Shown here: positions 39,000 through 51,466 of the stretch, piece after piece
How positions within the stretch are numbered: the stretch's first letter is position 1
Layout: every line of letters starts with the position of its first letter
Assembly: GCA_914767715.1 (NCBI GenBank)
Contig: OU612075.1
Coordinates: forward strand, 21,452,001-21,516,000
Source: Membranipora membranacea
Lineage: Eukaryota; Bryozoa; Gymnolaemata; Cheilostomatida; Membraniporidae
Reading direction: 5' to 3'
Length of the DNA: 64,000 nt
Notes under the pieces: generated by a model
Told to the model about the DNA's origin: nothing
What the model saw: the letters and a program-made list of their open reading frames with translations, nothing else
The model's database searches: none
Program-made: the position numbers and the translations under genes

Positions 39000-41900
39000 A
39001 TGTTGCGACGGATGACCCATGTCTTCCAAGCTTGTAAAGTCACAGAAGGTAATGTTTGTCAAATATGGGCAATGTGTTTGCTGTAATTGGTTTGGTTGGA
39101 ATTGCCATTACAGGCTAGAAGACTCATAGTCATGGCCATGGGCATTGGTTGACTACAGCACTACATTCACTGCTTCATGCATGATACTAAGAATAAAAGG
39201 AGAGTCGTATTGGTGCTAGTTAGGTCCAAGTTGAAAAATAATACCTGCAAAGCATTTAAATCAGTCTAATCTTTAACTTAGACCTACTTGTTCTTGGAGC
39301 TTGCACATCACATAATAATTCATGAAATGTTTGGTCTGCTTAAAGTTCTGTTTTGTACTCAAGTAATGTTGATCATTATACTATTTTTTGTTATTTGTTC
39401 TTGTAGGTGTACATCATTCGATCCGATCTGCAGTATTACCAGCGAGTTGGACAACATTTACTGACAACACACCTTCTGATAATACATTTTGTATAGTGAA
39501 AAGGTAATTTATCGACAAAACAAGATGCATTTTTATATTCTCCATGCTGAAATTAAATAAAAATCCGAGCTGGCGGTGCTAACTAATATCCGAATCCATT
39601 TACTTCAAGGGTGAATTACAGGCCTATACGTAATAAATTTGCATATTCTACCGTGTTTTAGAAACGCTATCGGTCAACCTGTTACACAGAAAAGAAGTTT
39701 CCATAGCTCATCTCCTCTTCACATCAAATACACAGCTCCGGATAACTGGCTTAAGTTGAATGAGATCGTTTATCCTCCTACAAAAGATGGAGAACCAGAA
39801 AGGCCAGCAGTAAGCTTCTTTTTATAGATATTGATATAAATTAAGTGCTTGTGTTCTAATTCTAATGAGATGTCAATCTTTCATCCTCCTGTCTGCCTTT
39901 GTAGTACTCTACCGGGTAAAGCAAATAAGTAAACAGGTCTATTCCAACATTGTCTATATATATATATATGCATTCATTGTATGCCTCTTGTCATCAATCT
40001 TAGTACAACAGCTTAGTTTAATTTGATGACCTATCTTTTCTCACATTCTAGGAGGTATATCACCAGAGAGCACATATAAAGTACAGTCATTATAAGATGC
40101 TCTACCTTTGTCGTATGGTGAGTGTATGAATCACTTTAGTGTTTGTGAACTCTGTCATTGTATCATGTCACTATTTTTTTTTGTTATTTAAGTGACAGTC
40201 CTTCTAGGCCGTGTTTGGTATGGTTTGAAAGATCTCAGGCTGAAAAGTCATTAGGACCTATGGAATAAAACAACCTGTGAACATATTTGCAGTAAAGCTG
40301 CTGCAAAGTCTGAAAATTGGGATCATAGTGAATCTAAGTGATTTATTGCCTCCACCTGACCACTGTGATCAATGCTTATAAAATTTTTTTAAAACTTTAT
40401 GCTATTTTCTACAATTTTAATTTTTTTATTATTTTTATTTGCCCTATGAACTCACAATATTTGATTTACTGGGGTAATATATTCACTTTGCTAATGGAAC
40501 TGACCCTACAAATGAAGTCAATACTGAGCGAGAGTATGTCAAGCTGAACCTCCCTTTTTCTGTGTATTATGTGTTGCATTGTCTGGTTGAAAGCTTTAGG
40601 CTACTCCTACCATTGATCATATGACATCATGGCTTCTTATTCTGTGTGATTTCAAGATAAGAGGTATGAGTATAGATGAAGCAGTAAAACAACTTCAGTT
40701 CAAAGATAGACTAGGAGCGCAGATTCTGATCGAGGTGAGTTAGCATCATCACATTGTATCGCTCGTTTAATTCGACGATCATGTGTGATATCGATTGGAA
40801 TGTGTGGTGTGTCGTTGAGGTCTAGGATCATAAAGACTTGGGTTCAATTTATACTTTGTGCTTTACAAGCTTGTTTGATTGCTTGTGTAATGAAAGTCCC
40901 TGGTATCCAACTGAATTTTAAGCATGATGCATATTTGCTAAAAAAAATGGCGACTTTCTGTATAATTTATACTGTTACTTTATATATGGGTTCTCTGTAC
41001 AATAATACAAATAAGGGTTAAATCAATTAATTAAATGATATTTTCTTCAAATTGACGCCCAAGCTCAGCATATTCACTATACTGTGTCCATTGTTATGTC
41101 TATCCTAGTACGACACACTAGCAGGGACTAGAGGTATATTTTACCATGTCATGCCAGCCTTTCATTATACTATTGTCTCCAATAGCAGTCTGAAATTCTT
41201 TAAAGCGTGACAGTATTTTATTCTTTTTCCCTCACCTGACAGATATTAGAGGAAGCTCGAGAGATGGCTGTCGCACAACATAACGTAGAATACAGATCTA
41301 ATCTGTGGATCGGTAATATCATAATACAGTACTCCTCCATACTCATGTGGCTGCTGCCGGCCATCTGATGCTCATCAAATGCTGAATTCATTATTTATCA
41401 TAGTCATTAAATGAGGAATGTTGATTTCGACTATTTTGTGTAACCCTCACATTATGATGATTACACGAAATTATTTTGGAGGTCATGACAAATATCTTTT
41501 GACTTCTTTGTGATAATTTATCACTGGTAACTGTGTGAGATACTCAATATAAGGATTCTGTTATGGGTGTTTCTGTTGTGTTGCAGCTGAAGCGTTCCCA
41601 CATAGTGCCGGGTTTATAAAGGGTCTGAGGAAGCACGCCATGGGTAGAATGGGCTCAGTACAGTAAGTAACTTATATATATACTTATATATCCATAATGT
41701 TCATATCTGACTGTGGTCTCAAATCAAATTCTCGGGACTTGCCTAAGAATTATTCCATTCAGTAAAACATTATGATAGTTTCAATTCCCAAATACATTGG
41801 GACAAGAATTATTCATTTGGTAAAAATAAAAGATTTCTGCAGCAACTTTGTCGATTGTATGATACATAGCGATACATATTTTGTTTATGGTGTCATTTGT

Positions 41901-42155
41901 GAGACAGGTGGATAGATTATATTGTTCGGCCCTTCACACTATATTATAATATACATTATATAACAATTTAATTATAACTTAATATATATTTTTGTTCGTA
42001 TCTCTGTTTGTAGCTATAGATACATTCACATGTTTGTGAAGTTATTAGAAGGCACGCCTCCTGAGCACTACTATCAACAACAACTCAACGGTCATCAGAA
42101 CAAAGATGAGTATCTCAAAAAATACCGAAGCAGGAGGCTTCTTCATATATTGTAG
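39000..42155 (+). CDS. MRPL22: Mitochondrial large ribosomal subunit protein uL22m
   Basis: Component of the mitochondrial 39S subunit; uL22 proteins line the peptide exit tunnel. Exons 39000-39048, 39407-39503, 39662-39809, 40052-40117, 40657-40734, 41243-41312, 41587-41662 and 42014-42155 join in frame to give 241 aa (vertebrate forms are a little over 200). The N-terminus is basic and Arg/Ser-rich (MLRRMTHVFQAC), fitting a mitochondrial import signal, followed by KRSFHSSSPLHI typical of a matrix-processing region. The uL22 core reads HIKYSHYKMLYLCRMIRGMS, IDEAVKQLQFKDRLGAQI, ILEEAREMAVAQHNVEYRSN and YRYIHMFVKLLEGTPPEHYY, matching the family through its end. Donors and acceptors are standard throughout. 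Head-to-head with the kinase gene. Confidence 0.92.
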
Positions 42156-42845
42156 CCTTTTATAGATTTATAAATTTATTGATTCTGAAATTTGAAGTTA
42201 CTGACAAAGTTAGATATCATCTGAACCAATAGTTATCCGTCAGACTGATTTTCAAGTGAAGTAGTGCTGACTTGATTCATGTTTTTTACTGCTTTACAAA
42301 CCAGAAAATATACGTCTCCTCTCAGAGTTTAGTTTAATATGGTGTCTCATATCAATGGAGGAAGGACAGAGTCAGTCAGAATGCTGGCTATGAGAGAAAG
42401 CTGTAAGATGGCGAATCGAATGAGAGGCTTGTTTTGTGAGTTCTCCCTGCTCCCATTCTCTGAAGCCTATGTTTTGAGTAGAACATGTAACTCGCTGACT
42501 TCCTAGCTTCAAGGTTCAATCTTGACAGCTTAGACCTACAAGAGAACACATCATGTTGTGTAAGGTTTCTTCACATCTTGACTTTACAGTAAATTTAGAT
42601 TGATTTGTGCCCTTTCATCTGCGGATTATATTTGATAACTGATTTTTTGCTATCACTAAGACTGAGGGGTTACCAAGACAGTATCGGTGTACAAAAATGT
42701 CTGCGAAGTTATCATGGTTTCTCTCGGTCTAAATGCTGCCATATGTGATTACCAGCTACTCTAATTTTAAGGTAGGTTAGGGCTACGACACAGTCCCGGG
42801 GCTATTACTGACATCAGACCGTCTCATACAGGTCGATTTAGACAC
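42156..42845. other. Convergent intergenic region
   Basis: 3' flanks of uL22m (plus) and of the 15-exon gene (minus). No gene or repeat recognised. Confidence 0.45.
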
Positions 42846-45800
42846 CTACCTGTACTCCCTGTCATCGGTTGTGATCATCTCTCTAATATTGAACTTTCTC
42901 TCTAGTTTATTTTTGAGAGGATTGCTAGTGATGGGCGCCAGTTGTATTGATGTTACAGGTGCCACATAGCAGCAGGGGGTATTAGGTCTGCCACTGGGAT
43001 AACTCCAGGACGTCGAGTCACTCTGTTTGCTTATAGTGCTCAGTTTCTTTGCTATTTTCTTAGGAAGTGGCTTGTGAATCATTTTTGTATCTGATACTGA
43101 AACAAAGATGACAAGGTGACATACTGCCAGTCAAGATAAGATAAGATTTTTATTGGTTGCTTTCATCAAGGATGGAACAAAATTAAGTGACTGTTGGTGG
43201 CTCATTAAAAAATTGAATACTGATTGGTATAAAACTGTCATGGTATCTACTGTTGTAGTTTTGGCACTAATAAAAGATCATCTACCACAAATATAACATT
43301 TAAAATAAAGGGAGCCACGTTCAGTCTGGTCAGCTCATTAAAGCGACCTTCAATACAAAGATCTGGACTCGGATAAAATTGCGTAACCTGATGAGATCCA
43401 ATTTATTCTGGTTCCTCATCCACGTAGTTAAGCTTTATACAGCCTTGCTGACCTCACACATTGGTAGTTGTGCATGTGGGCACCCTCGTACTCACCTCTC
43501 CTGGATTGATGAGTCAGTCTGCTCGCACCTTTAGTCCACTCCCTAACAGCGTCATATATCGGCTGTTTCACTATGCGGTTTTCTGAGTTTATTTTCAGCA
43601 TGGTCTCAATACGCTGGCAGCGCAGTAGTGTTTGTTGTTTTGTGTTCGGCCTTGCTGGAGGTTCCTCCTGAGCCATGTTTGGTACTCGTTTAGACATAGT
43701 TGGTCGAAGGTGTAAAGCTCCAACTAGAGGGTTATACACACAAACTGTGCCATAGGAGGGCTTTATTCTCAATGATATGTCGTCCTCTACCTAAATAATT
43801 TGATACTTCTATAATCAACATACTTCTTGCAAGTATAAAAAAAATTCTCTTTCATGTTTTCAGCATATTTGTCCAATACCCTGGCTAACGGTGATATGTT
43901 TATGTTACGAGAAGTCGCCAGGATCCTGTTCCAACCCAAACACAATTTCCTCAAGCTTATTAACTGCACATTTACACAGGGGTGTTGGATGAAGGGAGGA
44001 AATCAGTCAATCGAAAATTATAGCAATTTACTATTTATTCTCCTTGGACTAAAGCCACATTTTGAGCTGCTGCAGACTTTTTTTGATTTGATTTGCTTGC
44101 ATAAAAGGCCCAAAAGGTTTAAAAGTGTGTGGATTTCAGGAGTTGTTCAGACATAAATTACTCATTTTCTCACCTGTTCATCCAGTTTGACCTGCAGGAA
44201 ATGGTTCTGCTGTTCCTCATACTCGGCCATATCTGTCAGGTATTTATACATCATAGTATTCCTCTCTAAGGGGAAGCAACTCTGGAATGCTGCCACAGCC
44301 TCTATAGCCACTCTGTTCTCTACGGAGTCTGTCTGTTGAGATAACCGCTGAGAAGCTATCGCAGGTAAGATAGGTAAACTGTTCTTGAAGGTTCCTTGTG
44401 GTTTACCTTTGGCCACAGATGTTCCCTGCACCATGAGATTGGAGGGTAGGGAGATGGTGTCCCTTCCTTTGTTCGGTTTAGTCCAGTGCCTCACTCGTGG
44501 AGGGTCTGCTCTGATAATTATGAATTGAATAGATCTGAACATGAGGCAAACAATTTGTGGCCCTATCTGATCAAACTCCTAGCTGGTTATTTTGTGTTTT
44601 AATAACATGAAGGTTTTAACAACAGCACGGGATTATCCCCTTATACATCTAACTAGAGCAAGTGCTCATTATGAGAGTAGGTAAGAATTGGTTTGGAATT
44701 GAGAGTAGCTTTTCAGGCAGCTGACTGATATAAACATGATTTATTTAGGGAAAATAACACTGACTAATATCTGTCAGTTATTAAGTATTTCACAGCTTTA
44801 TTGCACCTTCTGTTCTCTGAGCACACTAATACTGACATTCTTGACTGACCTCTTTCTGTTATATGACTGTTTGTCTGCGGCTAGAGCGTTGTGGTTTGTC
44901 CGATTTCTGGATCTCCGTAAACCTCCTGTCTTGATTGCCTTCTCAAGATCATCTATCTTTTCTAAAAATAATAGAATGTATTTAAATATTGTATACCTGT
45001 ACTGAAAATTGTATGAAACCTTTCATCAAATTCATCTGAATAATATCCACTAATTAATTGGAATAAAAACATAACAGATTTATTTACTCTTACATACTGG
45101 GACTTCTCTTCCTGGGATAGAGTGGGCTCGGTGGCGATCTCCTCCTCCTCCTCCTCGATGGCTTACGGTCATCATCACTACTGTCAGAGTCATGGGGGTC
45201 ATGACCTCCACCTGCTCCTGCTGTACATATTCTACCTCCCCTTGGCTCCTGAACCTCCGTCAGGAATGTACTATCATGGATAGAAAATGTCTGACCCGTC
45301 TACAAACAAAACATACAGGCATTGATTTTCCTTCACCATTCTCAAGCACTCCTTGTCTCGACTAACCGAAGTGTTCCACAAACCTGCTCATGTCACCTCT
45401 CCAACCAGTCAGTAGATAATATGCACGGGGTATTCATAATCATGTGTATATAAAGTATCCATTTCTTCAAAACAAAAGAGCAACATTCAAAATGACAGCC
45501 TAGTAGTTTAATCGACAAACCCTATTTTGTTTGATACACCCTAACCCCACCTACCTCTGTCAGACTGGTAATGCCGTCCAGTGATCGCGTCTCTACTCCA
45601 ATACAGTCGTTATAGTGAAGTTCGGAGTATTTATTTGGGAGTTGTCCGTCACTGACTGACCTATGAGACACTCTGCTCTGACGAGATACTGGATGCTTAT
45701 ATATGTAAGCAGACTTGGTCCTCGGCTTGGCACTAAAATAAAGTGTTTGGATTCTTTATAAGTGAGGGTTCTATAAAAGTCCTTAATATTCAATAGTTAG

Positions 45801-48800
45801 CTGTCAGCTGGAGTTGATGGAGAAATGGAACGATCTTTAGCTAAATTTCATCTTCCGTTTATTGCTAATAATATGATATATATAATTGTTAATAACCGAT
45901 CATAATTATAGTGGGAAGCCCTCCCTGAACGTAGTATATTTTATAGAACGGTTAATTTGTGGGAGTATGATGTAGGTATTTCTTAATCATTGGTAGTAGA
46001 ATGGAGAATCACCAATTGTGCATTCGTGATTATGTGGATGTTGAAAATGGGTTGCTGCACTCACATCTGTACCACAGCGGCATTATTTAGCTAACCTGAG
46101 TTGTGTGATGAGATAGGGATTGTAGCTTATTTAGCTAACCTGAGTTGTGTGATGAGGTAGGACTTGTAGCTTATTTAGCTAACCTGAGTTGTGTGATGAG
46201 GTAGAGCTTGTAGCTTATTTAGCTAACCTGAGTTGTGTGATGAGGTAGGGCTTGTAGCTTATTTAGCTAACCTGAGTTGTGTGACGAGGTAGGGCTTGTA
46301 GCTTATTTAGCTAACCTGAGTTGTGTGATGAGGTAGGGCTTGTAGCTTACTTTGCTAACCTGAGTTGTGTGATGAGGTAGAGCTTGTAGCTTATTTAGCT
46401 AACCTGAGTTGTGTGATGAGGTAGGGCTTGTAGCTTATTTAGCTAACCTGAGTTGTGTGATGAGGTAGGGCTTGTAGCTTATTTAGCTAACCTGAGTTGT
46501 GTGATGAGGTAGGGCTTGTAGCTTATTTAGCTAACCTGAGTTGTGTGATGAGGTAGGGCTTGTAGCTTATTTAGCTAACCTGAGTTGTGTGATGAGGTAG
46601 GGCTTGTAGCTTATTTAGCTAACCTGAGTTGTGTGATGAGGTAGGGCTTGTAGCTTATTTAGCTAACCTGAGTTGTGTGATGAGGTAGGGCTTGTAGCTA
46701 TCAGGTTCTCTCCTCACTCTTATACCTTCTATAATTAGACTGAGATCAGACCATGAGCTCATATCACTATCGTCTTCCTGTTTATCAACATTGTAAGAGA
46801 TCATTGGAACTCCAACTATGAAGTGTCAGACATATCTTCAAAGTATTTGCAGCAATTGCTTTTGTGTTGTGTTGGGTTGCAATAACTACTAACTACTAAC
46901 TGTTTTTCTCATTCCTATAACTCTCACTTCTTCAACTGCTCAATATAACATCACCATTACTGTCTTGGAACGATCTCCTTTACAAATAACTTTTGTCGGC
47001 AAAATAATTTTGACTCTAGTCATTGTCAGTCAAATCGCGGAGTAAAAAGGGGGTGTTTCCTGTTACTCCTTGGTCAAATAATAAGCCATGCTTCACATTG
47101 AATCTAATGATGGTTACCTCGTCAAGTTCTGGTAATGTAGGATTATCAGAGCTAGCTGATCCTATCTCAGCTTGTGTATCACTCATATCTTCTTCTGATG
47201 AAGTACTGAACACGTCACCCACATCCCCCTCATCTCGGGATATCATGTGAGCGAACTCCAACTCTGACAGGTTAGGCGTCGTAAAACCTGCTCAACAAAT
47301 ATATCCTGTGTATTTATTATAATTATTACTACATGTTGGTATCCAGGTTTCCATAGAAGTGTAAGGGAACAAAAAGAGGGAAAATAACAGTTGGGACTTC
47401 TTAAAATTAACGCTAGAAATGGTTTGTTTGAGTTAAGGACACAATTTGGGACGACATCCAAACTCTGTTGTAATGGAAACAACTACAGCAGTAAGCTGTA
47501 TATTCAACTTGGATTTGTTAAATGCTATACATATTATCCTTCTCACGCTATCCTTCCATATTCAGACAACCTCTCACAGGGCCGTAGTTGAGAAAAAATG
47601 GTAGGGGAGGCAAAAGTTTGAGGCACGTCCGAAGCATCACCCGGAGCGGTGTTATAAGCATAAGGCATATAATTCCAGATGAGCTGATTCTGACATAGAT
47701 TATTCAATTATAGCGCTTTTAGGCCATTTTATTTAGCTTTCCCTCCCTGCCTCCCCTAGAACTACGGGCCTGGTCTCACCTCCTAAATCTGGTAGAGATC
47801 GTATTTGTATTTGTTTAGAATGCTGCTGGATATGCTCAATCTTCTTCTTGATGTTCATACCGGGTTCACTTCTGATCTTTCTGTTATCACAGATATGGCT
47901 GTCACTGCTTGTCGTCTCAGTGGCCTCCTCCTCACTTAAATCTGACCAGCTCCCTAAAAAATTCAATGTTTGTAAGAGTTTTGCATTAGTATTCCTGTTA
48001 TATTTGTGGTGTAATCACACTAATATACTTCATATACTTCATATACTATATTAAGTCTATGGGTTTAATGCATCAACAATTACCAACTAGGATATAGCTG
48101 TGTTATGAGCCAAAAAAATAGGTCTCTGATTCCTTCATTACGCAAAAAGCAAAGAAAAAATTCTGCACAATTGCAGACTGGTCGTTAGCATACCTTGGGA
48201 TCGAACGACCAGATAATGTACATACTATGTTCCCCTGTTGAGAGAGGTGACTTTCTTCTCAACTGTTCGCGCTTAAATCCTAAAAAAAGGTATATATATT
48301 GGCTCTGAGGACTTGAGAAAAGAATTCTGGGTTAACTTACACTCATCAAATGGTATCCCTGTATCCTCCTCAATCTCTGACAGTGTGCGGTTTACTCTGT
48401 GTACACCTGAAGGATATAAGTAATCAACACGGAAATAGGCTACAACTAAGACTAAAACAACAGCAAATAAAAGAAGTGGCCCTAAGGGAGCAAATAACAG
48501 CAGGAGATCGACACTCGACACAGAAATGTACTTGCTGGAATAAAACATGTTTCAAGTACCACATGCAAATCTAATGGCCCTATCATCGGAGCAGTTGGGT
48601 AATATAAGTTCCCTCAGATTTGACCTCACCGGAATCATCAGATATGTTTTCCAGATCGATATCGTCCATTCTGGTGTTGTTATCTAGTGGTGACACCGGG
48701 ATTCCATCCTCTGTAACAGAAAACATTAGATTGTACTAATTATATATAAGTGATATTATGAGTTTGCCACATGTACAATGTTAAGTTATTTTCACATATT

Positions 48801-50886
48801 GTACACCAAGATTTCACTAATTTCTATAATGATAGCCAGTTCGTTTGCCATTTAATCTTTAGCGATGTTGTTTGGTTTATTTTACCTGCTAATTGTCTGT
48901 ATGAGTAGGTGAGTGGTCTTCTCCTGGGTCTGCTGTTGCGCTCCGACCCTGAGGAAGGGGAAGGTGAACCTTCAAACTCTGACGCGGTAGCCTCAGTTCT
49001 TAAACCTGACCTAGGAGTGAAGGATGGCAGGCCACCTAGCTCCGACCACTGTTGGTAAATATCCAGGTAGTAACTAGGAAATTCATCATCGACATCAGTA
49101 GATATAACCCTTGGTGACTTGGTTCTATGCTACAATAGATCATATAGCACTTGGCTGTGAATCTAATCCTTAGGCACGTAACTTAACTTTTGATTTATCA
49201 CTGACCATGTTGACTTGACTTACAGTTTGTTTTGGTTTTATTATCACATCTACCCATCAAGGAGTTATCTCCTTATTCACCCTGATGGGTAGTTTTGGAA
49301 GAGCTAGTTTCGATAGCTAACTGACCAAATAACTGAGCCAGATAACTAAGAATTTTACCCATCAGAGTGGTTGGAACATTCTGCTGGAGCCAAATACCGA
49401 TGTAACAACGCATATACCTGTACATGACATATGCCAGTCGCTGATTTGCTGACAGAGGTCAATATACTGATATACATGTATTTCTATGTTTTTTTATGGC
49501 TTAACTCACATCTCTCCTTGTGACTTTTTTATTTCTCTTCCTGTGATTGATTTCTCCATCGCTGGCAGCGCTGAGTTCTATCAGCCCTAGTCTATATGTA
49601 CATTCCGGTGCTGACTTACATCGCTTTACTCCTATTGGCTGGTCAGAGTCAGAGCGTGAGGCACACATCAAAGTCGGGTCGCTGACGGGAGAAATAAACA
49701 CAGGCTATAATGTTTGGCCCCGTCCTACACTTTATTAATGACTTGACTATGCGAAATGCTAAACATGCAACTTTTTTACCACATAAGCTTTATTTATGAC
49801 TTGACTCTGTGAAATGCTAAATATGCAACTTTTTTTACCAATAAAATTCCATGAAGTTGAATTAACTAGCAGTTACAGCGATTCAATATCTGGATGAGGA
49901 ACTATTATATGTTGTATGTCACATCATTTGTTATAATATTTCACATTGTGACCCATCCTCACAAACCCTTCCAATTGAGATAAAAATTTGCCGATACGCA
50001 GATAGATACAGAGTTGTCAGGGTTTCTTTCATCCTTACGTTGTACGTTTATTACCTGAATGAGTTAGGGCTGTGTCCCATAGCTAGTAGATGCGTAGATG
50101 AGACAGTCCTCCCACTGGATCCCACGGAGAAACCGAGTGAGTAATTCGTGGTACGGCTTTCTATGACTGCAAACCATCAATGAATTTAGATTAAATATGA
50201 GTTCACTGGCGCTAAACAATAGTCTTCCATTTTCAGAAAGGTAGTTTGTAGGCTATAGGCCATTGCTATAGGTTCACGTGTGCAATCAGGACACTTCTAG
50301 GATCATATATTATACATATAGTAGGTTATCTTGTATGTGCATATTTAGTCAGCATATAGGCCTGTCTTGCCAAGCTTTGCTGATGGGGTTGGTAACCCCC
50401 CTCCACCAAAAACCAAAAGACAGGCTAAGTCAGCACGAGGGAATCTTCCAGCTGTCATTCACCTTTACTGCCGAAAAGTTATCCCTTGTTGCCTCTTGGA
50501 TCCACTATTCCAATCAAAATCTACACCCAGTTTCATCATATATGGTTTTTCTAGACCAGATGCAATATTTTAATTAAAATTCCGGAGCTGTTGATATGCT
50601 TACATTCTTGTGATGAGCTACTCTCTGTCTCAGTTTTACTGTCGATTGCCCGCCTGACGATGAGAGGTATCGGTGAGATGACATGTGGAGTGGTGATTGT
50701 GTTCGCAGTAGTAAGAGACTGGAGCGCAACATCATCGCCTTCCTCCTCTTCTTCAGCATTACCACCATCACGGTGTTCCTGATTTCCTCCCTCCTGCCTG
50801 GACACCTCGCCCCGACTGATTTCATCTTGTCTGGGATTGTCATCGTCTAGCTCATTTACAGGTAAAAACGTCTTACTGTTGGACAT
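42846..50886 (-). CDS. Unrecognised 936-aa acidic, Ser-rich protein (15 exons)
   Basis: Exons 5' to 3': 50604-50886, 50055-50166, 49510-49681, 48886-49129, 48630-48710, 48341-48406, 47780-47953, 47118-47287, 46668-46777, 45555-45732, 45098-45299, 44850-44961, 44174-44534, 43496-43790, 42846-43096. All junction phases agree and the last exon ends at TAG (REYR then stop), though AGGTAGGT there could also be a donor. The first two thirds are disordered-looking, rich in E, D and S, with three short tryptophan motifs in acidic context (QWSELGGLP, WSWSDLSEEE, SSWSDLSLII), a run of six arginines (KPSRRRRRRSPPSP) and no membrane helix. The C-terminal 270 residues look folded (FIIIRADPPRVRHWTKPN, VAIEAVAAFQSCFP, YKYLTDMAEYEEQQ, SYGTVCVYNPLVGALHLRP). 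I do not recognise the family. The donor of exon 46668-46777 lies inside a minisatellite, and that of exon 47780-47953 abuts a transposon end. Start codon at 50886 is assumed; an upstream exon is possible. Confidence 0.72.
46084..46700 (-). repeat. 44-bp minisatellite built from an exon end plus splice donor (14 copies)
   Basis: Fourteen head-to-tail 44-bp units. Read on the minus strand each is TACAAGCCCTACCTCATCAC-ACAACTCAG followed by GTTAGCTAAATAAGC. The first unit (46668-46711 side) supplies the last codons of exon 46668-46777 (YKPYLITQL) and its donor, CAG/GTTAGC; only that donor keeps the downstream frame (phase 2 into SAKPRTKSA). Later units lie in the intron and repeat the same exon end and donor. 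Reading through a unit meets TAA, so downstream donors would add a stop. Confidence 0.85.
47578..47771. mobile_element. hAT-like MITE inserted at a 5' splice site
   Basis: Inverted ends AGGGCCGTAGTT ... (AG)AACTACGGGCCT, extended by GTAGGGGAGGCA / TGCCTCCC-CTA. The flanking 8-mers CCTCTCAC (47570-47577) and GGTCTCAC (47772-47779) share TCTCAC, a plausible 8-bp hAT-type target duplication with two changes. The right copy is the donor of exon 47780-47953 (GTGAGACC on the minus strand). Confidence 0.6.
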
Positions 50887-51466
50887 TTCACTAGTCTTTT
50901 ACTAAAGTTGATATTCATTCAAAAGAAAACCGTTGAGATTATGCATTGTGTGAGAGCGGTATGTAACAGATCGAAGAATGGGCAGACAACTAACAATAAC
51001 AGAACAGACATTTCGTATAACCTCAATATTGGTCAGAGCAGGGAGGGTGGGTCCCTGCTCAGAGAAATAAATTAATTTGACTGCTGTAAATATATCGTAA
51101 CATGACAACCGAAATTTCCTGGCCTTGTAGAAGGGAGATTCTGTCTTATTCTGCAAAATTCCACTTAGCTTATTCAATTGTGACCTGTGCGACTATGAGA
51201 AAAGCCAGGTGGTCAGACAAGCCTTCAACCCTTATAAAGATAACATGAGATATTAAGGCAGCCCACATAGCAGCAGAGATAAATTATAGATCAATGACAC
51301 TGTCAGTTAATACAGAATTGACTCAGGATGAAGGGGACTTTTCTGGTAAGTGAAATCAACAAACTCTGCTATTAATTTAACAAGAGGTTACCATCTTATT
51401 ATCTTCCTCCTAATATGTGTATATATTGAGGTTCTGCAATGAAATCAATTCAAAATCGTAACCATC
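50887..51466. promoter_or_regulatory. Divergent promoter region, 936-aa gene / astacin A
   Basis: 580 bp between divergent start codons (50886 minus, 51467 plus). It must hold at least part of both promoters or 5' UTRs. TATATATTGAGG near 51418-51429, about 40 bp before the astacin ATG, could be a TATA box. An open minus frame here (50902-51177) has no splice support. Confidence 0.4.

Noticed and set aside
48198-48284. Open minus-strand stretch with AG acceptor and GTATGC donor, candidate exon of the 936-aa gene
   Set aside because: Joining it to the preceding donor (…T) creates a TGA; skipping it gives TGG and keeps the frame into 47780-47953.
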